Assembly: GCF_026627925.1 (NCBI RefSeq)
Contig: NZ_JAPNLE010000009.1
Coordinates: 4,464,001 to 4,528,000 of the forward strand
Reading direction: 5' to 3'
Origin: Cupriavidus sp. D39
Lineage (GTDB): Bacteria; Pseudomonadota; Gammaproteobacteria; Burkholderiales; Burkholderiaceae
DNA length: 64,000 bases
Part shown: positions 8,307 through 17,364 of the stretch, piece by piece
Position numbering within the stretch: position 1 is the first letter of the stretch
Layout of the letters: each line of letters begins with the position of its first letter
Notes under the pieces: model-generated
The model's database searches: none
The model's input: the letters and a program-made list of their open reading frames with translations, nothing else
Told to the model about the DNA's origin: nothing
Made by a program: the position numbers and the translations under genes

Positions 8307-8442
8307 GCACTCCTGTGGCTCGGGGCGCCTGCCGGGCTTGCTATCATGCTGGCCGCAACGTCCGGCGCGGGGAAAAGCCAGGCCAGCCAGCCCAGCCATC
8401 CCGGCCCGGACTTAACCATGCAGTAGGGAAGAAACCAGAAAC

Positions 8443-9696
8443 ATGATGTCAAACGCTTGCGGCCTCGATTTCGGCACGTCCAATTCCACGGTGGGCTGGT
8501 GCCGGCCGGGACAACCCACGCTGTTGCCGCTGGAAGATGGCAAGCTCACGCTGCCCTCCGTGATCTTCTTTCATTCCGAGGATCCGCTGGTCAGCTACGG
8601 CCGCGCCGCGCTTGGCGACTACCTGGCGGGCTATGAGGGCCGGCTGATGCGCTCGCTCAAGAGCCTGCTCGGCACCTCGATGATAGAGGACAGCACCGAG
8701 GTCATGGGCCAGGCCATGCCGTTTCGCAAGCTGCTCTCGCACTTCATCGGCGAGCTCAAGCAGCGCGCCGAGACCTCGGCCGGCGCAAGCTTCGACAAGG
8801 TCGTGCTGGGCCGCCCGGTGTTCTTCATCGACGAAGACCCCAAGGCCGACCAGCTCGCCGAGCAGACGCTGCGCGAGATCGCCGCGGATGCCGGCTTCAA
8901 GGACATCGAGTTCCAGTACGAGCCGATCGCCGCGGCCTTCGACTACGAAGCCACGATCTCGCGCGAGGAACTGGTGCTGGTGGCCGACATCGGCGGCGGC
9001 ACCTCCGACTTCTCGCTGGTGCGCCTGTCGCCCGAGCGGGCCGGCAAGGTCGACCGGCGTGGCGACATCCTGGCCAATGGCGGCGTGCACATCGGCGGCA
9101 CGGACTTCGACAAGAGCCTGAGCCTGGCGAGCGTGATGCCGTTCCTGGGCCTGGGCAGCGAGCTGCGCAACGGCAAGGCGATGCCTTCGGGCCAGTACTT
9201 CGACCTGGCGAGCTGGCATACCATCAACCTGGTCTACACCCGCAAGGCGTGGTCGCACGTGATGGACAACTATCGCGATGCCGCCGACAAGGTAAAACTG
9301 GACCGGCTGATCAGCCTGATCAAGCAGCGCGCCGGCCACTGGCTGGCGATCCAGGTGGAAGCCGCCAAGATCGCCTTGTCGGGCGAGCCGCAGACGCAGC
9401 TCGACCTCGGGCGCATCGCGCCGGGCGAGACCATGGCGATCAGCCGCGCTGACTTTGACCAGTCCATCGGCAAGCTGGTTGGCAAGACCGAGGTGACCGT
9501 GCAGGCGTTGCTGCGCGATGCGGGCGTGCAGGCGGATGCAATAGACACGGTGTTGTTTACCGGCGGCTCGAGCAGCGTGCCTTTGCTGCGCGAGCGGTTG
9601 TCCGAGCTGATCCCGGGGGCGCAGCGGATCGAGGGCGATCTGTTTGGCGGCATCGGTTCCGGGCTGGCGCTGGATGCGCGGCGGAAGTTTGGGTGA
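8443..9696 (+). CDS. Hsp70-family protein, YegD-like
   Basis: 417 residues from ATG 8443. It contains only the actin-like ATPase part of Hsp70: phosphate-1 CGLDFGTSNSTVGW at the N-terminus, connect/phosphate-2 LVADIGGGTSDFSL near 178-190 and the adenosine motif VLFTGGSSSVPLLRE near 383. It has no DnaK-like substrate-binding beta domain. This is the architecture of E. coli YegD, a DnaK homologue of unclear role. Client and cofactor are unknown. The gene ends just before a repeat-rich intergenic block. Confidence 0.88.
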   Translation: MMSNACGLDFGTSNSTVGWCRPGQPTLLPLEDGKLTLPSVIFFHSEDPLVSYGRAALGDYLAGYEGRLMRSLKSLLGTSMIEDSTEVMGQAMPFRKLLSHFIGELKQRAETSAGASFDKVVLGRPVFFIDEDPKADQLAEQTLREIAADAGFKDIEFQYEPIAAAFDYEATISREELVLVADIGGGTSDFSLVRLSPERAGKVDRRGDILANGGVHIGGTDFDKSLSLASVMPFLGLGSELRNGKAMPSGQYFDLASWHTINLVYTRKAWSHVMDNYRDAADKVKLDRLISLIKQRAGHWLAIQVEAAKIALSGEPQTQLDLGRIAPGETMAISRADFDQSIGKLVGKTEVTVQALLRDAGVQADAIDTVLFTGGSSSVPLLRERLSELIPGAQRIEGDLFGGIGSGLALDARRKFG

Positions 9697-9722
9697 GGGG
9701 ATGGGTGGGGTAGGTTGACTGT

Positions 9723-9752
9723 AACTGCAACTGCAACTGCAACTGCAACTGC
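9723..9752. repeat. AACTGC hexanucleotide tandem repeat
   Basis: Five exact head-to-tail copies of AACTGC, 27 bases after the YegD-like stop codon. It is noncoding. Copy number could vary by slippage between strains. Confidence 0.85.
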
Positions 9753-9795
9753 AGAATCAGCTTCAGCTGCTTGACTGCAACGTCGAAAGCTTAAG

Positions 9796-10166
9796 GTCAA
9801 AGGCAGTTTCACCTCCCCTGCAGGGAGGCGACCTACTTTCTTGTCTCGCCAAGAAAGTAGGCAAAGAAGGCGACCCGGATGGGGCGAAAGACTCCTCGTC
9901 GCCAGGCCAAAAGAGCGGCCGGGACCCAAACTCGCATCGCCTTAGGGCGATGCTCAAACATGGGTCCCTCTTTTCCGCTCTTTTGGCCTGGCGACGAGGC
10001 GCCCCATAACGGGAGATGCAAACCTTCACGGCTCGCTTCGCCTCGCGCGTGGGTGATTTCCGCCTGGGGGCGGAAATCACGGCTATACCGAATGGTTCTC
10101 TATTCCCGTCGGTTTGCTCCCTCTCCCGCTTGCGGGAGAGGGGCCAGGGAGAGGGCGGGCGCTGGC
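9796..10166. repeat. Structured intergenic repeat, copy 1
   Basis: A 371-base element that recurs at 48846-49215. In order it holds a CTCCC/GGGAG hairpin, a CCTACTTTCTTG/CAAGAAAGTAGG hairpin, and a long hairpin with 25-bp perfect arms (9894-9918 and 9975-9999). That hairpin encloses a GGGACCC/GGGTCCC stem and a GCATCGCC/GGCGATGC stem. A GATTTCCGCC/GGCGGAAATC hairpin and a CCCTCTCCCGC/GCGGGAGAGGG hairpin follow. It encodes no credible protein. Substitutions against copy 2 fall in matched pairs in the stems. It could act as a transcript-end or RNA-stability element, or be a mobile palindromic repeat. Confidence 0.85.
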
Positions 10167-10406
10167 AAGAGCGAGATACCCTAAACGACCTTGTGCCCCT
10201 GGCCGGGTGCCGTCCGTCATCCCCGCATGCTAATGTCCCATCTCCGCGAATTCGCCTCTCTGGTTTGCTCCCTCTCCCGCTTGCGGGAGAGGGGCCGGGG
10301 AGAGGGCGGGCGCTGGCAAGAGCGAGATACCCTAAACCACCTTGTGCCCCTGGCCACGTGCGGACCGTCATCCCCTCATGCTAATGTCCCATCTCCGCGA
10401 ATTCGC
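10111..10406. repeat. 151-bp direct tandem duplication
   Basis: A 145-base segment starting GGTTTGCTCCCTCTCCCGC occurs at 10111-10255 and again at 10262-10406, an offset of 151 bases, with only a few differences. Each copy starts with the CTCTCCCGC/GCGGGAGAG hairpin and ends with CTAATGTCCCATCTCCGCG. The second copy ends 20 bases before the start codon of the CorA/ZntB gene, so any promoter or leader in the unit is present twice. The first copy overlaps the end of the 9796-10166 element. Confidence 0.85.
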
Positions 10407-10425
10407 GTTTTCGAAGAGGCACCAC

Positions 10426-11444
10426 ATGCATGCGGGTATCGTCGAAGCCAGCTACGGCTCCGATCCGGTTGGCCTGGTCAGCGGCTTTCGCTTCCTGCCC
10501 GGCGAGCCGGGCCAGCCCATCGATTCCGCCGCCGCGGCCGTGTGGCTCGGGCAGCCCCGCCGGGCGACGAGTTTCTCTGGCTGCACTTCAATTTGTCGCA
10601 TAGCGCCTGCGAGCGCTGGCTCAAGGGCCAGCTCGACCTGCCCGAGGGATTCTTCGAGGCGCTGCGCGAGGGCTCGCGCTCCACGCGCATCGAGCGGCTC
10701 GACACGGCGCTGCTTGCCGTGGTCAACGACGTGATCTACAACTTCGGCGTGAGCACCACCGATATTTCCACGCTGTGGGCCTGTGCCGACCGCCGCATCC
10801 TGGTGACGGCGCGCATGAAGCCGTTGCGCTCGGTCGACCAGCTGCGCGCCTCGGTGCGCCAGGGCGAGCTGTTCCACACGCCGCTGGCGCTGCTGGTGCA
10901 TTTGCTGCGCGACCAGGCCGAGGTGCTGGTGCGCATCGTGCGCGAAACCAGCGGCACCGTGGACCAGGTAGAGGATCGCCTGCTTTCGCAGCGCCTGCAT
11001 GGCAACCGCGCGGAGCTCGGCTCCATGCGCCGTGGCCTGGTGCGCTTGCAGCGGCTGCTCGCGCCCGAGCCTGGCGCGCTGTTCCGCCTGCTCAACCGGC
11101 CACCTGCGTGGCTGCAGGAGCAGGACATCCACGACCTGCGCTCATCCACCGAGGAGTTCTCGCTGGTGCTGAGCGACCTGGCGGCGCTGGTCGAGCGCAT
11201 CAAGCTGCTGCAGGAAGAAATCGCGGCCAAGCTCAACGAGCAGACCAATCGCACGCTGTTCACGCTGACGCTGGTCACCGTGCTGGCGCTGCCGATCAAC
11301 ATCGTCGCCGGTTTCTTCGGCATGAATGTGGGCGGGATTCCGCTGGCGGACCATCCACACGGTTTCTGGGTGCTGGTGGTGCTGGTGGCCAGCTTCACCG
11401 TGCTGGCGGGGCGCTGGGCCTTCCGCAAGCAGGGAGATTACTGA
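10426..11444 (+). pseudogene. CorA/ZntB-type divalent metal transporter, frameshifted
   Basis: The start is ATG 10426 (GAGG seven bases upstream), giving MHAGIVEASYGSDPVGLVSG. After about 44 codons the frame breaks at the C4 run 10555-10558. The rest (PPGDEFLWLHFNLSHSACER to ...WAFRKQGDY) is in another frame. One extra C restores about 339 residues, the usual ZntB length. The C-terminal part has a long coiled-coil region, two membrane helices (LFTLTLVTVLALPINIVAGF and GFWVLVVLVASFTVLAGRW) and the GMN signature followed by VGG. It would carry Zn2+ or Mg2+ across the inner membrane. The 151-bp tandem repeat abuts its leader. Sequencing error at the C run is plausible. Confidence 0.85.
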
Positions 11445-11526
11445 GCGCGCTGGCGACGATTCACGGGGACGTCACATCTCGCGGTTAGCCTGCCAGTGAC
11501 CACGTTGTTGCGAACAGGAGTTAGCG

Positions 11527-12444
11527 ATGAGACCAGACGAGAACGAGCTGATTCGGCGTATCCACCGCGAGGTGGCCGATCACTATGACGAAGAACTCGA
11601 GCTGGAGCTGGAAGACCACCATGTCGATACGCTGTTCGGCGACGCCGGCGGCGGCCTGGACGACGATGAGCGGGCCGCGCGGCGCCTGTACTTCCGTGAG
11701 CTGTTCCGTCTGCAGGGCGAGCTGGTCAAGCTGCAAAGCTGGGTGGTGGAAACCGGCCACAAGGTCGTGATCCTGTTCGAAGGGCGCGACGCGGCCGGCA
11801 AGGGCGGCGTGATCAAGCGCATCACCCAGCGGCTCAATCCGCGCGTGGCCCGGGTGGCAGCGCTGCCGGCGCCCAACGACCGCGAGCGCACCCAGTGGTA
11901 TTTCCAGCGCTATGTCTCGCACCTGCCGGCGGCCGGCGAGATCGTGCTGTTCGACCGCAGCTGGTACAACCGCGCCGGCGTGGAGCGCGTGATGGGTTTT
12001 TGCACCGACGACCAGTACGAGGAGTTCTTCCGCTCGGTGCCGGAGTTCGAACGCATGCTGGTGCGCTCCGGCATCCAGGTGATCAAGTACTGGTTCTCGA
12101 TCTCCGACGAAGAGCAGCACCTGCGCTTCCTCAGCCGCATCCACGATCCGCTCAAGCAGTGGAAGCTCAGCCCGATGGATCTCGAATCCCGCCGGCGCTG
12201 GGAGGACTACACCCGCGCCAAGGAAATCATGCTGGAGCGCACGCATATCGACGAGGCGCCGTGGTGGGTGGTGCAGGCGGTCGACAAGAAGAAGGCGCGC
12301 CTCAATTGCATCCATCACCTGCTGCAGCAGATGCCTTATGAAGAGCGCGTGCAGCCGGCCGTGGTGCTGCCGCAGCGCGAGCGGCACGACGACTACGCGC
12401 GCCAGCCGGTGCCGGACAACATGATCGTGCCGGAAATCTACTGA
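11527..12444 (+). CDS. ppk2: Polyphosphate kinase 2
   Basis: 305 residues from ATG 11527, with CAGGAG upstream. It is a one-domain PPK2: Walker A GRDAAGKGG at 86-94, Walker B and catalytic region LFDRSWYNR at 141-149, and the lid-region ERTQWYFQRYVSHLP. The C-terminal part has the conserved WKLSPMDLESRRRWEDYT. PPK2 enzymes use polyphosphate to phosphorylate nucleoside di- or monophosphates. The length and single domain fit the class I type that phosphorylates NDPs, but class cannot be settled by eye. It follows the CorA/ZntB gene by 82 bases on the same strand and ends at a hairpin terminator. Confidence 0.93.
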   Translation: MRPDENELIRRIHREVADHYDEELELELEDHHVDTLFGDAGGGLDDDERAARRLYFRELFRLQGELVKLQSWVVETGHKVVILFEGRDAAGKGGVIKRITQRLNPRVARVAALPAPNDRERTQWYFQRYVSHLPAAGEIVLFDRSWYNRAGVERVMGFCTDDQYEEFFRSVPEFERMLVRSGIQVIKYWFSISDEEQHLRFLSRIHDPLKQWKLSPMDLESRRRWEDYTRAKEIMLERTHIDEAPWWVVQAVDKKKARLNCIHHLLQQMPYEERVQPAVVLPQRERHDDYARQPVPDNMIVPEIY

Positions 12445-12458
12445 GCTATCGATCCATC

Positions 12459-12480
12459 CGGCAGGGCCGCGGCCCTGCCG
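12459..12480. terminator. Convergent terminator after ppk2
   Basis: A perfect 22-base palindrome (CGGCAGGGCCG and its complement) followed on the plus strand by TCCCGTCTTTTCC. It lies between the convergent ends of ppk2 (12444) and the DUF1289 gene (12499). Confidence 0.75.
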
Positions 12481-12498
12481 TCCCGTCTTTTCCTTCCC

Positions 12499-12687
12499 TC
12501 AGTCCTTCTTCTTCACGTGCCGCAGCTCCGCCTCCCGCTGCGGCCGTGCCTCGATGATCTTCCTGCATTTCTTGTTCTTCAGTTCCTTCCACTGCTTGCA
12601 TTCCTTGCGCGTGCGCAGGCAGCCCTTGCAGTAGCCGGTGGCGTCGTCGAACTTGCAGATCTTGACGCAGGGCGACTCCACGCTCAT
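12499..12687 (-). CDS. DUF1289 family small cysteine protein
   Basis: 62 residues from ATG 12687. The family pattern is clear: SPCVKICKFDDATGYCKGCL, then RTRKECKQWKEL, with cysteines near 7, 11, 20, 23 and 30 that probably bind a metal. The C-terminus is lysine-rich. DUF1289 proteins are small, widespread in proteobacteria and of unknown function, often at the end of an operon. Here the start codon overlaps the stop of the upstream esterase gene (ATGA), so the two are translationally coupled. Confidence 0.85.
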   Translation of the reverse strand: MSVESPCVKICKFDDATGYCKGCLRTRKECKQWKELKNKKCRKIIEARPQREAELRHVKKKD

Positions 12688-13622
12688 GCCGCGCTCCCGC
12701 AATCGGCGCGCCGCAGGATGAAGTCGGCCACGTCGTCGCGCACCGGCGCCAGCCAGTGCAGCGGGTCGGCGAACACGCCGATCAGCAGCGTGTGGGACAG
12801 GCGCGCATAGCTGCGGTACTGCACCGGCACGCCGCCTTGTTCCAGCCGCCTGGCCATTTGTGCGGAATTGCGCTGCGGGTTGACCAGGCGGTCGCCGTCG
12901 TCCACGCCGATGAAGGCTGCGGGTGAGCGTGCATCGGCGTAGTCGATCGGCTGCGAGCCGGGTGGATAGTCCGGATGATGGAACACCGGCTGCGCCTGGC
13001 GGTTCTCGATCGGCAGGAAATCGTAGACCCCGGCCAGCCCGATCCAGCCGCGCAGCAGGGTGGGGCTCATGTCGAAGCGGCCGAGCCAGCGCGCATCGAG
13101 CGCGAGCATGGCGGCGTTGTAGCCGCCCGCGCTGTGCCCCATCAGGAACAGCCGCCGCGGGTCGCCGCCGTAGCTGGCGATCTCGCTCCGCGTCCACGCG
13201 ACCGCGCGCGCGTTGTCCACCAGGAAATCCGGATAGCTGACTTCGGGATAGAGGCGGTAGTCCGGGATCACGGTCAGGATGCCGCGCGCAGCCAGCGCTG
13301 CCGCGACGAAGGCGTAGTCGGCCTTTTCGCCGCTGCTCCAGGTGCCCCCGTAGAAGAACACCACGACCGGCGCCTTGCCTGCACACGCAGGCTGGCGCGG
13401 CGCGTAGATGTCGAGCCTGGCGCGCGGGCCATCGCCGTAGGGCACGCTGGCGCTCAGGGCATAGGCTTTGCTTTGGGTTAAGCCATTGAGCACGTCCGAC
13501 GTGGAGCAGGCGCCAAGGCCGACCAGCGGCAGCGCCAGGAGGAATGAAAGAAAGCGCGGTCTGAACCTTGGCAAGGCTTCCTCGTCGGTAATTTTTTCAA
13601 GTGCCGCCAGCCATTCTTGCAT
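12684..13622 (-). CDS. Alpha/beta hydrolase, esterase-like lipoprotein
   Basis: 312 residues from ATG 13622. A hydrophobic stretch (FLSFLLALPLVGLGAC, ending in a lipobox-like cysteine near 39) suggests a lipoprotein, although a 23-residue charged N-terminal extension comes first. The catalytic domain has the oxyanion-hole VVVFFYGGTWSSGEKADY, the nucleophile elbow MGHSAGGYNA and a late histidine in ARLSHTLLIG. This is the pattern of the HSL/carboxylesterase side of the alpha/beta hydrolases (BD-FAE-like). Natural substrate unknown; short esters are likely. The stop overlaps the DUF1289 start. Starting further in would give a cleaner signal peptide, but I see no better start. Confidence 0.8.
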   Translation of the reverse strand: MQEWLAALEKITDEEALPRFRPRFLSFLLALPLVGLGACSTSDVLNGLTQSKAYALSASVPYGDGPRARLDIYAPRQPACAGKAPVVVFFYGGTWSSGEKADYAFVAAALAARGILTVIPDYRLYPEVSYPDFLVDNARAVAWTRSEIASYGGDPRRLFLMGHSAGGYNAAMLALDARWLGRFDMSPTLLRGWIGLAGVYDFLPIENRQAQPVFHHPDYPPGSQPIDYADARSPAAFIGVDDGDRLVNPQRNSAQMARRLEQGGVPVQYRSYARLSHTLLIGVFADPLHWLAPVRDDVADFILRRADCGSAA

Positions 13623-13790
13623 AGTTGCGCGCAGTGCTTGCCGTGGTGCGCGGCGGGCCGGGAGGCAAGGCCTGGCCGCCGGGCATCGGGCGGATGCGCA
13701 GCAAGTTGAGTGCCACGCAAGCCTCGCACCGGTGCGCACCCTGCCTGGCTTCGGCTACTCTCAGTGAAGGCTCGCTACAGGAGGTACTCC

Positions 13791-15104
13791 TTGTTCGGCA
13801 CCTGGGCATGGGTCATCGGCACGCTGCTCATCACCATGGGCTTGATCAGTTCGCAGGTAAAGCGGCTGCCGCTGTCGGCGTCGGCGCTCTACCTGCTGTT
13901 CGGCATCGGGCTCGGGCCGTGGGGGCTTGGCCTGATCCGGGGCGACGTGACGGATCGCGATCATGCGGCCGCGCTGGAGATCGTGACCGAGATCGCCCTG
14001 CTGGTATCGCTGTTCGCGGTGGGGCTGCGGCTGCGCGTGCATCCGCGCGATCGCCTCTGGCGCATTGCGCTGCGGCTGGCCACGGTGGGCATGCTGCTGA
14101 CCATCGCCATGCTGTTCGCGATCGGCTTCTGGATCATGGGCTTGCCGGCGGGCGTGGCCCTGCTGCTCGCGGCCATCCTGGCGCCCACCGATCCGGTGCT
14201 GGCCTCCGACGTGCAGGTCGAGGATACGCAGGACCGCGACCGGATGCGCTTTAGCCTGACCGGGGAGGGCGGGCTCAACGACGGCGCCGCGTTTCCCTTC
14301 GTCATCCTCGCGCTTGGCCTGATGGGCGGGCAGGATCCCGGCATTGCCTGGCAGCGCTGGCTGTGGGTCGACCTGCTGTGGGCCTCCCTGGCCGGCCTGG
14401 CGCTGGGCTGGAGCATGGGCTGGCTGTGCAGCCGCGCGGTGCTGGCCCTGCGCAAGCGCCGGCGTGGCGCGGTCGGCATGGAGAGCTTCTTCGCCGTGGG
14501 CCTGATCGGGCTGGCTTACGGCGCCGCGCTGGCCGTGCACAGCTACGGCTTCCTGGCGGTGTTTGCCGCCGGCATGGCCATGCGCCACGTCGAGCACGAG
14601 GAGAACCAGGACATCGAGCCCGACGAAGTGCTGGGCGCGACCGTGTTCTCGGAGCAGGAGAGCACGGCCGTGCAGCACGACAAGGCTGCCGCCTACCTGG
14701 CCCACACCGTCAGCGAGTTCTCGCTGGACCTGGAGCGGCTCGCCGAGCTTAGCGTGATGGTGGCGGTGGGCGCGCTGCTGTCCGTGCGGATGCTGCGCTG
14801 GGAGTACCTCGGCCTGGGGCTGGCGCTGATCCTGGTGGTGCGCCCGCTGGCCGTGGCGATCTCCACCATCGGGGTTGCGCTGCAGCCGGCGCAGCGCCGG
14901 CTCATGGCCTGGTTCGGCGTGCGCGGCATCGGCTCGGTCTACTACCTGGCCTATGCCCTTGCGCATGGCGCGGATTTCCGCCATGGGGCCATGCTGGCCG
15001 ACGCCACGCTCTGCGTGGTGGTGCTATCGGTGGTGCTGCATGGCTCATCGGCCACGCCCCTGATGGCGATGTACCGGCGCTGGCGCGGCGCCGCCAAGGC
15101 CTGA
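13791..15104 (+). CDS. NhaP-type cation/proton antiporter (TTG start)
   Basis: 437 residues. The best start is TTG 13791, eight bases after a full CAGGAGG; upstream in-frame starts have no such site and add a non-membrane extension. The protein has about 12 membrane helices. It carries the CPA1-family ILAPTDPVLASDVQV motif (conserved aspartate pair region) and a GGLNDGAAFPF motif with the ND pair typical of NhaP-like Na+(K+)/H+ antiporters. A hydrophilic loop (VEHEENQDIEPDEVLGATVF) falls in the middle. Likely role: pH and monovalent cation homeostasis at the inner membrane. It lies divergently to the esterase gene. Confidence 0.87.
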   Translation: MFGTWAWVIGTLLITMGLISSQVKRLPLSASALYLLFGIGLGPWGLGLIRGDVTDRDHAAALEIVTEIALLVSLFAVGLRLRVHPRDRLWRIALRLATVGMLLTIAMLFAIGFWIMGLPAGVALLLAAILAPTDPVLASDVQVEDTQDRDRMRFSLTGEGGLNDGAAFPFVILALGLMGGQDPGIAWQRWLWVDLLWASLAGLALGWSMGWLCSRAVLALRKRRRGAVGMESFFAVGLIGLAYGAALAVHSYGFLAVFAAGMAMRHVEHEENQDIEPDEVLGATVFSEQESTAVQHDKAAAYLAHTVSEFSLDLERLAELSVMVAVGALLSVRMLRWEYLGLGLALILVVRPLAVAISTIGVALQPAQRRLMAWFGVRGIGSVYYLAYALAHGADFRHGAMLADATLCVVVLSVVLHGSSATPLMAMYRRWRGAAKA

Positions 15105-15249
15105 ATCCGCTGGCGTGCGCGCCGGTCCTGGCGCCCGCCGACAATTTTCTCCCGCGTTAAAGCTCTTGTCCCGGATGCCGTTATTTGTGTGGCTTAGGGC
15201 TTGTCCGCCCAGGCCGGCATCCATAAAACAAGAACCGGAGCTTTAGAAC

Positions 15250-16930
15250 ATGAGGGGTCCTCTCTTGCGCCAACGCACAGGCCTGCTGGCCGCCCTGCTG
15301 GCCGCCATGTCTGTCGCCGCCTGTGGTGGCGGTGGCGGCGATGCGCCCGCTGCCAACCAGGTGCCTGCCAGCCCCTCGGTGCCAGTCGTCAACGCGCCCG
15401 TAGCAGCGGTGCCACCCACGCTGGCGCCCGCCTGCAGCGGCTGCAGCGCCGTGGACGCGAGCAGTTACTCGGGTTCCGGCGTCGGCGTCTGGTCCGCCTC
15501 CAACACCAACGGCGTGCCAGTCGACGTGCCGGTTGCCATCGGCGGCGTGAACGGCAAGGCCGTGACGCTGCTCTACACCAACGGCGCCGCGGCGCAGGCC
15601 ATGCCGGCCAGCCTGTCGCTGTCGGTCATCCAGTCCGTGCTGGGCAACCTGTCGATCCAGTCGGTTTCCGCCGGGCAGGACGAACAAACGCTGCGCGACA
15701 TCGCCGAGTTCAATCGCGCCGGCTGGGCGGCACTGGCCGGCGGCAAGCGCGTGGCCAGCCTCTCGGAGATCGCGCCGCCACCGCCGCTCGCTTCCGTGGT
15801 CAACGATACCAAGAGCTGGTATCACACCGACGGCACGCGCCGCGCCGCCACGCTGGTCAAGCAAGTGACGACGGGAGACACCACCACCGTCAACATCTGG
15901 GTGGAGACCACCGAGTCGGTGCCCGGCAAGATCACCGGCACCCTCGTCGATACGCTGGCTGCGGCCTTCGCCGGCGGCGGCGGCATCTACGACATGCTGA
16001 CCTCGGTCGGCGGCCCCTTGTGGGGCGCGCACAGCTACAACAACCTCATCGCCGGCAGCGGCCAGTCGGTGGATATCGTCGTGCTCAAGCTTCGACAACA
16101 ACAACAGGCCATTTGGTACCGTGGGCTATTTCTGGGGCCTGCATAGCCTGAAGGCCACCTCGGATTCGCGCAGCAACGAGTCCCTGTCGCTCTATCTCGA
16201 TTCCGAGACCCTGTACCTGGGCGGCGCCGAAGGCCTGAAGTCGATGAAGATGACCATGGCGCACGAGGGGATGCATATGCAGAACTTCTACCGCCGCGGC
16301 GTCAAGGCCGGCCAGCAGTACGCATTCGACAGCTGGCTGGAAGAAATGTCCGCGATGATGATGGAGGACTTTGCCAGCAACACCATCGACGCCAGCTACA
16401 ACGCGATCCGCGACGTGCGCTTCAGGGACTACGTGAGCTACGGCAATGGCAACTACAACTGCAACATGCTGAACTTCACCGGCTTCGGCGCTACCTGCGA
16501 GAGCTATTCGGTGTCGGGCAGCTTCGGCGGCTTCCTTGACCGGCAGCTCGGCCTGGCCTTCTACAAGGACCTGCTGGGCCGCACTTCCAGCGCGGATTCC
16601 AAGACCGTGCTCGACCAGGCCATCAAGGCCGCGCGCCCGGACTCCGGCTTCACCCAGGAACTGTTGCGCTGGACCGTCACCAGCAATTCGCTGATGCCAG
16701 CCGCCTCGTCACCGGCGCGCTACGGCTACCCGGCCCGTGTCGATGGCGGCTTTACGCTCCCGCTGATCGATCCGGACCTGTTCCGTGCCTCGCGCAAGCT
16801 GCCGGTGGCCGTGCCCTCCACGTTGCAGCCGTATGGTAGTTTTCCGGTGGTTCGCAGCAATGTCGGCGCCACGTTCAGCGAGACCGTGCGCGTGCCTGCC
16901 GGCACTACGCTATCCGTAGTGGTGTACTGA
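15250..16930 (+). pseudogene. M30-like zinc metallopeptidase lipoprotein, frameshifted
   Basis: ATG 15250 opens a lipoprotein signal (GLLAALLAAMSVAAC, lipid cysteine near 25) followed by a low-complexity linker. The frame continues to SGQSVDIVVL, then breaks around 16086-16092. From FDNNNRPFGTVGYFWGLHSL onward the protein is in another frame and ends at 16930. Removing one base near AAGCTT at 16087-16092 gives 559 residues. The second part holds HEGMH, an HExxH zinc site, followed by a downstream glutamate region (WLEEMSAMMMEDF). The layout resembles M30 (hyicolysin-like) peptidases. It would be an outer-membrane or secreted peptidase. This lesion is an insertion, unlike the base losses seen elsewhere in the window. 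Confidence 0.75.
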
Positions 16931-16972
16931 ACGCGCTAGGCGCAGGACCGCCGGATCTCCCTGCGGCGGCTC

Positions 16973-16997
16973 CCGGGCGGCGATGTTCGCCGCCCGG
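16973..16997. terminator. Hairpin after the M30-like gene
   Basis: An 11-bp perfect stem (CCGGGCGGCGA at 16973-16983 and TCGCCGCCCGG at 16987-16997) with a 3-base loop. There is no T run, so termination may be weak or the hairpin may protect the mRNA 3' end. Confidence 0.5.
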
Positions 16998-17019
16998 ACT
17001 GGTCAACCCAACCAACCTC

Positions 17020-17343
17020 ATGCATCGAATCCTGTCCCTGATTGCCGCCCTGTCCGTGGTGCTGGCCGCATGCGTGCACGCGGTGCCAGCCGGGCGCTCC
17101 ATCGCCTTGACGGGCACGGTGGTGGTCAAGGGCAGCGCCCTGTTCCAGCAGCCGATGCTGGTCACCGCCGACGGCGAGGCATGGGTGCTCGAGAAATTCC
17201 CCGTAGGCGAGGCCGAGGCATTGCGCGGCAAGACGGTGGGCGTGACCGGCACCGTGCTGCGCGCAAACCAGCCGGGCACGTGGGCGCCGGCCATCCGCGT
17301 CGAGCAGATCGAGGCCGCGCCGGACGGCGGGCCTGCGCGCTAG
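17020..17343 (+). CDS. Small lipoprotein, hypothetical
   Basis: 107 residues from ATG 17020. Residues 1-18 are a lipoprotein signal (MHRILSLIAALSVVLAAC) with the lipobox LAAC. The mature part (VVVKGSALFQQPMLVTADGEAW, VTGTVLRANQPGTWAPAIRV) is beta-rich with a G-K-T-V-G-V-T-G turn typical of an OB-like barrel. No ribosome-binding site is strong, but the signal sequence supports the start. Its function is unknown. It is convergent with the fds regulator gene. Confidence 0.7.
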   Translation: MHRILSLIAALSVVLAACVHAVPAGRSIALTGTVVVKGSALFQQPMLVTADGEAWVLEKFPVGEAEALRGKTVGVTGTVLRANQPGTWAPAIRVEQIEAAPDGGPAR

Positions 17344-17364
17344 ATCCGGCTGGATCCCGCTCAG

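Noticed and set aside
9763..10371. Open frames within the structured repeat
   Set aside because: They recur in the second copy only because the DNA repeats; the bases form hairpins and no ribosome-binding site or protein motif supports them.
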